Made by a program: the position numbers and the translations under genes. From positions 10,509,993-10,573,992 of the forward strand of contig CM033109.1 in NCBI GenBank assembly GCA_019321725.1: a DNA stretch of 64,000 nucleotides, read 5' to 3'. Source of the DNA: Paulownia fortunei. Its lineage: Eukaryota; Streptophyta; Magnoliopsida; Lamiales; Paulowniaceae. The notes below the pieces were generated by a model. It made no database searches and had not been told where the DNA came from. It saw only the letters and a program-made list of their open reading frames with translations. Positions 56,644 through 64,000 of the stretch are shown one piece after another; position 1 is the first letter of the stretch; each line of letters opens with the position of its first letter.

Positions 56644-57200
56644 TCTAAACCCTGCTTGTTTGTGGTGATTCTTGACTTATGTATCTTCAATGGCTAACAA
56701 ATACTTGGGTTCATTTAGCTTATTGTATGGTTTACCCCACCGACTGCTAATGTGAAACCTTAATTTGTTGTTGATAAAGGTGTACATAAATATTTGATCC
56801 CATAAATAAGTGTTGGTATTAAGAGATAAATTGCAATAGTAAGATAATATCATGATTACCCTATTGCATGAGTTATTTGATAATATCTTCTCATTGGGAC
56901 CTTCATTATGTATAGATTCCAATTATGGCAATTAACAGAGGTAAGAAGAATAAATAATTATTTTTCTATCCAAAACTCAAGAGTGGATCCATAATCCTTA
57001 GTACTTTTATTACTTTAGTTTTTCTTTAGTTACACCATACATTAAATTTTTCATATATTTTGAATCACATAAACTCCATCTCTTTAGAAATATAAACTTC
57101 AATTCTTCAAATAACTTCCCTGTAAATCAACCTTGAACTCATGAGAAATTTATTACTTACTATAACCTGCACCTGGTTTTGCAACCTTAAAGTTGTAGCA
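56644..57200 (+). repeat. Truncated 3' LTR of gypsy copy 3
   Basis: It matches 49028-49589 (the last 555-560 bp of the LTR) with many point differences. The left edge joins directly to untranslated element sequence about 100 bp after LOG (TCTACTTTCCTATC, also in copy 1 at 34725-34740), so 3' tail and LTR start were deleted after insertion. The outer end is intact and followed by AATGA. Confidence 0.9.
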
Positions 57201-57327
57201 AATGATATGTGAAATCATAATTGGGTTGAGAATATTTAATAACTAACATATTGTTCAATAGAGATAAATAAGTAAAAATACTTAACAAAATGAAGTAAAA
57301 TAAAAGTTAATAGTTGATACCATCAAA

Positions 57328-60300
57328 TTAGTCAGTATCATCATCAGATAGAAATATTTGCTCTTCTCCATTACTCTCTAATTGAGTGTCCTCGTATTCA
57401 TCATTAATGAAATTATGCATGTCCTCAGAGAACCTTGATTGTGTATCAAATAATTCTACATGTTGAGGCTGAATGTCTACTCTGCAAAGATTTGGAATTT
57501 CTAAATCATCACGAACCATTAAGCTTATCTCATCTGATAAAATTTCCTGATTAAGCTCATTGTTAGAACTGCTTTCAGGTTCAAGTTCCTCGCTATTATC
57601 ATCTTCCTTTTCGATCACTTCATATATTTATCGATATTGCACCTTTTGCACAACTTTCCAAGATCCTCTACGTTTTATATCATCCAAGTAATAAACTTGC
57701 CTAGCTTGAGTTGCCAAAATGAAGGGGTCATCCTTGTATCATATCTTAGATGTATCAATACATGTAAGACCAAACTCTTGCATGACTGATTTTTTTTAAG
57801 GTTACACTAAAACCAATCACAACAGAATAAGTATATCTTATATCCTGATGCATAAAACTATATTACAACATCCTTCAAAACTCCAAAAAAATCCAAATTT
57901 TCTCCATCATCGGATGATGGTACACTAACCCCACTATTTTGAGTAGTCCGATGACTATTACGAGAAATTATATGGTATCGAACACCATTAACAATACAAG
58001 CATCATATAGTCTAACTTCAGCATTAGGTCCCAATGCAAGAGAATATAGTTCATTTGTGGCCTCAGGATCTTTTAAAGTTCTTAGCCAAATCATTTTGTC
58101 CCTAAACCACTGTGGAAATTCCACCTCATGACATTGTAGAATGCAGTTTGAAGAAAATTTGGCCGAAAGAATTTGCAAATGTTCACTGCACAATATATAT
58201 ACAAGTATTACAACATATAATCAAAATTACAAGGAAAAAAAATAGAAACTGATTTAAAAACTTACTTTCTATATCAGTGAACTTCTTTGCAATTGTTGAG
58301 AACATACCAGTGTGCTTTCTTACGTAAAGTAGAAGGTAATTTATGATTTTGTTGGCTGCCCATCACTCTTATTTGTTGATTGAAAATACTTAAGGTTAAT
58401 GAAATAGATTGACTAACATCTTTGATTCGTTCCGATATAGTAAATCTTGTTTCAATTTGACCCATATATAAAGATGTGAAAGTTAACGCTTCATTCACAA
58501 TATATCACTCTATAATAGAGCCCTCTGGTCTTGCCTTATTGACATACTTCGTAAGTGTTCCCATATACCGTTCAAAATGATACATCCACCGTGATGAAAA
58601 TGATCTAGCTAATATGGCCTCGTACGGTAAATGAACTGCTACGTGAACCATAATGTCAAAAATGATGGAGAAAATATTCATTCCATCTTGCATAAAATGA
58701 ATACTATAACCTCCCCTATTTTATTCAAGTCAGCAACATGTAAAGTTCTTGCAATGAGTTTTTTGTAGAAGTCACATAACTCAACAATTGTATCACACAT
58801 ATCCTTAGGTAAAAACTTTCGTATGGCAACTCAAAGTAATCTTTACAAAAAAACATGACAATCACGCGTCTTTAACCCATATAACTTCCCATCATTCACA
58901 TTCACATTCCTTAAAATATTTGCTGCATAACCATCGGGGAACTTCATGGATTTTAGAAAATGACAAAATTCATGTCTTTCTTCCAAAGTAAAGGTATAAC
59001 CCGTATATGGCTTAGTGCTTCTATCCCCACTCTGCTTCAGGTGCAATTCACTCCTTATACCTATATCTTGTATGTCTAATCAAGTTTTGACTATATCCTT
59101 TAATTTTCTTTCTAAACTCAACAACGTACCGACCAGAGAATCATAAATATTTTTCTCAATGTGCTTGACATCCAAATTATATCTCAACTTCAAATCTGAC
59201 CAGTACTCTAACTAAAAGAAAATTGACTTCTTTACATAATTCATATCACCAAATGAACGTTTTCATTCTCTGGTCAATCTAGGATGTTTACTAAATGTCA
59301 CTTTAGGCAATGCATCTAACTTTATTAAAATCTCATGACCACTAAATGTTAGAGGTGGGCCTTCATTTTCAAACTTTCCATTAAAGCTTTTGTTTTTACG
59401 CCACGAGTACTTCAAATGTAAGAACCGACGGTGGCTAGTATAATAAATTTTATTGCGCAAACCTTGACTCGTTGTATCTTCAAGACATACAGGACATGCT
59501 GTATAACCCTTAGTACTCCATCCAAACACTGTCCCATATGTTGGAAGTCATGAATTGTCCACATCACAGCAGCATGTAATCAAAAGACTCTTTCAGTCGA
59601 TGGATCATATGTTTCCACCCCCTCATCCCATAACTCCTTCAATTCATTGATTAAGGGACGCAAGTATACATCTATCTATTTTCCAGGTGCCTTGGGCCCG
59701 AGAATTAAAAAAGACATAATTATATACGATGGTTTTGTCATTTTCCATGGGGGCAAATTATACGGCACAAGTAAAATTGGCCATATACTGTACGCATTTG
59801 ACATGTTTCCAAATAAATTAAAACCATCAATTGCTAACCCCAAATGAACATTTCTAGGATCATCTGCAAAAATTTCATGTAATTTGTCAAACTCCTTCCA
59901 CTATTCAGAATCAACTGGGTATCTTAATATCCCATCTATGTTAACCCTTTTTTCCTTATGCAATCTTATATCTTTCACCGTATGTTTCGACAAAAATATT
60001 CTCTTGAATCTTGGCGTCAATGGAAAATATCGAAGCACTTTTTGAGGAATTTTCTTCTTGTTAGCCTCATTAATCTAATAGCAAGGTTCCTTACACACCG
60101 GACATGTATCCTTGCTCTCGTGGTCATTCCAAAATAAAATGCAATTATTTTTACAAGCATGTATAGATTCATATCCCAACTCTAACTCTTTTAGCATTTA
60201 TTTAGCTTCGTAATGTGATCTAGGAATTGCATTCAGTTTTAGAAATACTTCTCGCAATAATTGAAGCAATGTATCAAATGACTTATTGCTCCAACCATTC

Positions 60301-60824
60301 AACACCTTCACATGCATTAATTTAACTAAGAAGCTAAATGCAGAAAAATTAGTACAACCTGAATATAACTCTCGTTGTGCTTTTTCAAACATTAACATAT
60401 GACTTTCTCCTAACTCCCCTGCAAGCATGTTCTCGTTGTTATCCCCCCATCGAACCCACTACTTCCAACAACTTCAGCATCCCTTAAATTATTTAATATG
60501 TCAAAAAAGTATCATCTTCTTCATCGTTACTGGCATGTTCAACTTCATTAATGGATCTATATCAGCAATTAGTGTAGTAACTTCTCTATGAAAAGTCCAC
60601 ATTTTGTATAATCTACAAATCCCCCATCTATAAAGGTGTACTCGAATGTAATCAAAATTAAATTGATACAAATTCCTACATCTTCGACAAGGATAATGAA
60701 TCTTCGATAACCCAAATGTTGTCATATAATTCTTGGCTACATCCAAAAATTGATTTAACCATTTATGTACTCTGAAGCTACTCAATTTTGATTCATTATC
60801 TAATTTCGATCCATAATTATACAA
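57328..60824 (-). pseudogene. CACTA TNPD/TNP2 transposase, degraded
   Basis: Minus strand. From the N terminus: transposase-associated domain (LSSFRVHKWLNQFLDVAK, PCRRCRN, HLYRWGICRLYKMW; 60824-60560), then TNP2 (LAGELGESHMLMFEKAQREL; CPVCKEPCY; LRYFPLTPRFKRIF; VHLGLAIDGFNLFGNMSN; WPILLVPYNLPPWKM; GPKAPGK; FGWSTKGYTACPVC; 60430-59260), a linker with KSMKFPDGYAANILR (58900), a DUF4218-type region (FDIMVHVAVHLPYEA and RWMYHFERYMGTL; 58693-58505), a DUF4216-type region (IVNGVRYHIISRNSHRTTQN; 58000) and an acidic C terminus (57328-57618). This is the full plant TNP2 architecture. Its catalytic core cuts the element ends. About eight stops or shifts and short intron-like gaps make it inactive. Confidence 0.92.
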
Positions 60825-62035
60825 CCTGTTAATGATAGTAATTAGACAATTAACTTAAACCATTTATGTTCATTAATAGCATGCATTGCTCCCACTTCTC
60901 CTTCCACTCTTTGGTAAGGGCTCTATCCCATTCAAGAACGTGCACTTATTTGTGATTTTATAAGTATAACCACTTTATTTCATGCACATAAAAATTTCGA
61001 TAGTATCTCCCCATAGTTCTCCAAGTACACATATTATAGTGTATCCAAAGAACAAAGGGATATACGAACCAAAATAGTTAAACATGTACACAAGACAAAT
61101 AGCATACTAATAGAACCACAGTTAAGGACACTTTCTCAAATTGTCCAAACCGGACAATTCAAAATTTAACATCAAATTTTAAAATCATTCAAGATTTTAA
61201 AATTTTTTGATGCTAAATTCCAAATGGGGTCTAAGATTTGTGAATGCATGTGCAAAAATAAAAAATATACTATAAATAACTATATATTTAAAATGATATA
61301 AGATTATAGGTGCAAATAAATCCAACAAAGGAGTCTTACTACCCGTGGCAGCTTCAAATTAAAAGTGTCTTACTACCTTAATATTTATATATGTTGTAAT
61401 GAAAAAAGGTACATATTGCTTAATCATTGCATGAAGAACTATAGCAATTGCAACAAAATTAGCAGCAATATATATAAGCATGCAAAGATAATAAATTAAC
61501 TTTGAACTGATATTGAAATAACAATCTCCTCATCTTCTATACCATTGTAGTTTCCCTAAACTGAAAACCAATATTTTTCTTTAAATGTGAAAGATTTTAG
61601 CCATTTAATTGAAGTCATCATCAACTCCAGTAGAATTAGTTTTAAATTCATCCTCAAGCAATGGTTATAGTTTAAAATTTATGATGCACTAGCATAGATA
61701 TTTTTCATTACAGTATAAAATGGCTCCAATTGAAAACACAAACAACTTAAGCATTTTTGACAAATTTTACTTCAATGCAATTAAGGATTTTAATTTTCAA
61801 ATAATCATAGCTTGAACACTTCAATTAAATAGCACCCGAATTTTAATTTTTAGTTGGACTACGAAAAATTGCTGTTTTTTTTCTAATAAATATTAATATT
61901 ATAAGTTTTTATTGTAATTTTGAAATAAATCAAGATGCTTATCCTTTGAAGCACTCAAAAAAAAGCAAATAAATAATTAGCAGAAAAATAAATAAATAAT
62001 AAAATTTATTATTATACCAGACGATGGAAGCAAGG
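60825..62035 (-). other. Non-coding region upstream of TNPD within the CACTA element
   Basis: No coding sequence is supported. It is AT-rich and lies between the GC-rich minisatellite and the TNPD start, where an untranslated leader or first intron of the element transcript is expected. Confidence 0.5.
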
Positions 62036-62370
62036 AAGGTGGCGTACCAGACGTCGTCTACTCACAGTGGTGCAGTGGCTGTGGAAGAGGATAGATGTGG
62101 CGGAGTAGGAGTTGTGGCTGCGGAGTGATGATGGCTATGGAGTGTCGGTGGCACCATAGGAAGGTGATGTACCAAGCCACTACTGCGCGGGCAATGGTAG
62201 TGGCGGTGGCAGTGGAAGAGCATAAAGGCGGCGGAGCAGGGGTCAAGGAGTTGTGGCTATGGGAACGACAGTGGCAACCGACGAAAGTGTTGTACCAGGT
62301 AGCTGCTGCGCGGGGTGGTGGCTGTGGCAATGGAAGATCATGGAGGCGGTGGCGCACGAGAGAGAAGAGA
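62036..62370. repeat. GC-rich minisatellite in the CACTA 5' region
   Basis: Three imperfect units of about 125 bp begin at GTACCAGACG (62046), GTACCAAGCC (62169) and GTACCAGGTA (62296). They are rich in GGTGGC, GTGGCGG and CpG, in sharp contrast with the AT-rich surroundings. The frames open on both strands here (62058-62438 minus and 62095-62379 plus) come from the repeat composition and are not supported as proteins. In En/Spm the end next to the transcription start also has a GC-rich block that is a methylation target. Confidence 0.7.
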
Positions 62371-62429
62371 GAAAGATGAGGGTTTTCAATCAGGGAAGAA
62401 AGAAAAAAGGAAAAAGATAAAATCCGAAA

Positions 62430-63065
62430 TGTTAGCAATGAATCAAAGGCACGTCGTCCCTAACATGTATGTTAGCGATGAATCTTTCATAAGTCGTTGC
62501 TAATATATTTGTTAAAAATAAAAATTAAATAACACTTAGTGACGACGTGCAAAACGTCATCGCTAACGTTGACACTTAGTTACGACAACTTCAAAAAGTC
62601 ATCGCTAAGACAAGAAAAATTCAAAAAAATAAAAATTAAATCACTCTTAGCAACATTAATAGGAATGGCATCGCTAAGTTTCAAAAAACTTAGCGACAGA
62701 ATGTAAAACTCTTCGCAAAATGCTACAAAAACTAAAAAAAATTATTTTTTTTTAACTTTAGCAATAAAACTTACTATCGTCATCGCTAAAATAGAAAAAC
62801 AAATATAAATTTATATGTTTTTTAAAGTTAGCAACGATACTTTCACAAAATCGCCACTAACATACAATTTTAGCGATGATATCTAAAAAATTTCATCGCA
62901 AACATTTGTGAAAAATAGAATAAATATAAATTTAAAGTTAGCGATGAAATGCTTCATGTTGTTGCTAACACGTTGATCATACTTAGTGATGGTTTTTGAC
63001 CAATTCATCGCTAATAGTTATCTTAGTGACAAAAATCAGTTGTCGTCACTATATTTCATCGCTAT
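62430..63065. repeat. CACTA subterminal repeat array, 63.0 kb side
   Basis: About a dozen TTAGCGATGA / TCATCGCTAA-type motifs in both orientations, the same motif as at 45255-45700, spaced 20-70 bp and often paired as short palindromes. Together with the CACTATAGGAAA end this is the other recognition end of the transposon. Confidence 0.9.
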
Positions 63066-63088
63066 TTCATCTTTTTCCTATAGTGACA

Positions 63089-63964
63089 TACTTAATCTCA
63101 TAGGTCAGGTCACACTAAACTATGCCTATTAGTAACCAACGATCATGTTTTTGCACAAGTTGTGATGATCTGCCGATACTGAATTCATAAGATAAGTATG
63201 AGGACCTCATAATTTGGTGATTTTTCATAAATCGAGCTTCGCTTTTAATGATGTTCGAAGCCCCCAACTACACCACGTAGTTGATGTACTATGTTTGTAC
63301 TCTACTTTTGACAGTTTTGGTGTACTCTCAACCACCCGATACTCACATATCATAACCCATAGGGAGTAATCTTTGACTGAAGTTTGTAATTTTTTCTCAT
63401 CTTTGAATACCATACCCTTTTCAAGCTCTCTTTTACAGAAGTCATAAAATTTCCCCCTATTTGAAATATCAGTAGCGTCCACAAGTATTTTTGGGTATGT
63501 TTGTGAAGAACGGCATGTAGAATAAAAGACATATTCATTTGTCGTAGAGGGCATTGAGATATACACTGGCACTTAATGTTGGGACGAGGTACCTCATCAT
63601 GTTGCTCATACATCTCCTACAGGTGATCAACATTAACCCCATCATCATCATCATCATCATCAATTTTATCGGGTTCGGAATCAACATGTTCTTCAGCACC
63701 AAAACTATCGACAAATGGCTTAGGCAATTTATTAGTATATGCATTATACGACTTTGCATTAGTACCATCACATTCAACATTCCAATGTGAAACTTCAAAA
63801 TGCTCTTGATCGGAGCTTGAAGCACCTGTATTAAGGTCATTGATGCCAACATTTGTCATCCCTTGCATGATTATAGGCATGTCAAACACAGTATTATCTT
63901 TTAAAAATGATGCATATTGGTAATGCTCATTGATTGTCGGTATTTCAGGCACAATATTATGCAC
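63089..63964 (-). pseudogene. MULE transposase N-terminal region (MuDR-type DNA-binding domain), partial
   Basis: Minus strand. 63964-63617 is an open, polar N-terminal stretch ending in seven consecutive aspartates (63637-63660, from an ATC/GAT triplet run). After a frameshift, 63572-63225 gives ILVDATDISNRGKFYDFC, ELEKGMVFKDEKKLQTSV and TTWCSWGLRTSLK, the pattern of the MuDR family DNA-binding region (PF03108-type). It then runs to LMNSVSADHHNLCKNMIVG, a WIV-H-C-DH-type motif, and stops at the CACTA insertion. The transposase continues at 45238. The 5' end is outside the window. Confidence 0.8.
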
Positions 63965-64000
63965 TCTTTGCTCTGTCTCAACATAAATATCTACAAATTG

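Larger units (their letters stand above)
48000..57200 (+). mobile_element. Athila-like gypsy copy 3, full length apart from a truncated 3' LTR, carrying LOG
   Basis: The LTR starts TGACAAGTGC at 48000 and ends GTTGTAGCA at 49589 and 57200. The 5-bp duplication AATGA flanks it (47995-47999 and 57201-57205), proving a single insertion into the CACTA element. Order: 5' LTR, tRNA-Asp primer site, gag, protease, RT, RNase H, integrase, ORF-A, LOG, truncated 3' LTR. A post-insertion deletion removed the 3' untranslated tail and the first 1 kb of the 3' LTR. LTR copies differ at several tens of sites over 555 bp, so this is not a recent insertion. Confidence 0.95.
45239..63085 (-). mobile_element. 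CACTA (En/Spm-type) DNA transposon, 17.8 kb, interrupted by gypsy copy 3
   Basis: It begins CACTACAACAAA at 45239 and ends with the reverse complement of CACTATAGGAAAAA at 63085. The 3-bp duplication ACA flanks it (45236-45238 and 63086-63088). Dense subterminal repeats fill both ends. Minus-strand coding remnants are TNPD/TNP2 (57328-60824) and a TNPA-like protein (about 46020-47700). Without the gypsy insert it would be about 8.6 kb, normal for an autonomous-type CACTA element. Both genes are broken. Confidence 0.95.
43938..64000 (-). mobile_element. MULE (Mutator-like element), split by a CACTA transposon and running off the window
   Basis: Minus-strand MULE transposase parts occur at 63225-63964 (N-terminal DNA-binding region) and 43980-45238 (catalytic domain and SWIM finger). 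They are collinear once the CACTA element at 45239-63085 and one ACA are removed. Neither terminal inverted repeat is in view: one end abuts gypsy copy 2 at about 43938, the other lies beyond 64000. The proteins are broken, so the element is inactive. Confidence 0.82.

Noticed and set aside
62058..62438. 126-codon minus frame and overlapping 94-codon plus frame in a GC-rich block
   Set aside because: Both strands are open because of the GC-rich 125-bp repeat; amino-acid content simply mirrors the repeat and no family is recognisable.
63554..63790. 78-codon plus-strand frame with an isoleucine run
   Set aside because: It is the reverse of the aspartate run in the MULE transposase and has no homology of its own.

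Overview
This is plant nuclear DNA, probably from a dicot, and nearly all of it is layered transposable elements. The evidence is plant-specific element families (Athila-lineage Ty3/gypsy with tRNA-Asp primer sites, SIRE/Maximus-like and other Ty1/copia, MULE, CACTA/En-Spm, an L1-type LINE), a plant cytokinin-activating LOG-type gene, AT-rich sequence and heavy decay by stops and indels. I see no ordinary single-copy host gene, no rRNA or tRNA gene and no CRISPR. The genus cannot be named from sequence alone.

Layout. (1) 48-18794: a Ty1/copia element on the minus strand (copia A, target duplication TCTTA), split inside its protease by a 12.6 kb Athila-lineage gypsy element on the plus strand (4272-16913, duplication AGAAC). 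(2) 18800-21496: non-coding repeat debris. (3) 21502-30766: a SIRE/Maximus-like copia element on the minus strand (copia B, duplication GATTA) with an extra ORF after pol. (4) 30772-32820: LINE remnant and unassigned sequence. (5) 32821-43937: two truncated copies of one Athila-like family joined head to head at about 38865 (copy 1 on minus, copy 2 on plus). (6) 43938-64000 and beyond: a MULE on the minus strand, split by a 17.8 kb CACTA transposon (45239-63085, duplication ACA), which is split by a full-length copy 3 of the same Athila-like family (48000-57200, duplication AATGA).

The most interesting point is the Athila-like family of copies 1 and 3. Between pol and the 3' LTR, in the same orientation, it carries a near full-length LOG-type (cytokinin riboside 5'-monophosphate phosphoribohydrolase) coding sequence without introns. 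Before it lies a second conserved ORF of unknown function with a basic, Cys-rich patch. Pol, this ORF, a short leader, LOG and the 3' UTR are collinear in both copies, so the cargo was in the family before the copies dispersed. In copy 3 it lies inside boundaries proven by a target-site duplication. The LOG ORF of copy 1 is uninterrupted (230 codons) although its pol is badly broken, but it has a substitution in each of the two glycine-rich LOG motifs. Copy 3 has one frameshift and two stops.

The nesting gives relative ages: MULE before CACTA before gypsy copy 3, and copia A before the Athila element inside it. All coding regions except the Athila protease and the copy 1 LOG ORF are visibly broken. 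Boundaries given to the base rest on LTR ends and target duplications read by eye; domain boundaries are approximate.
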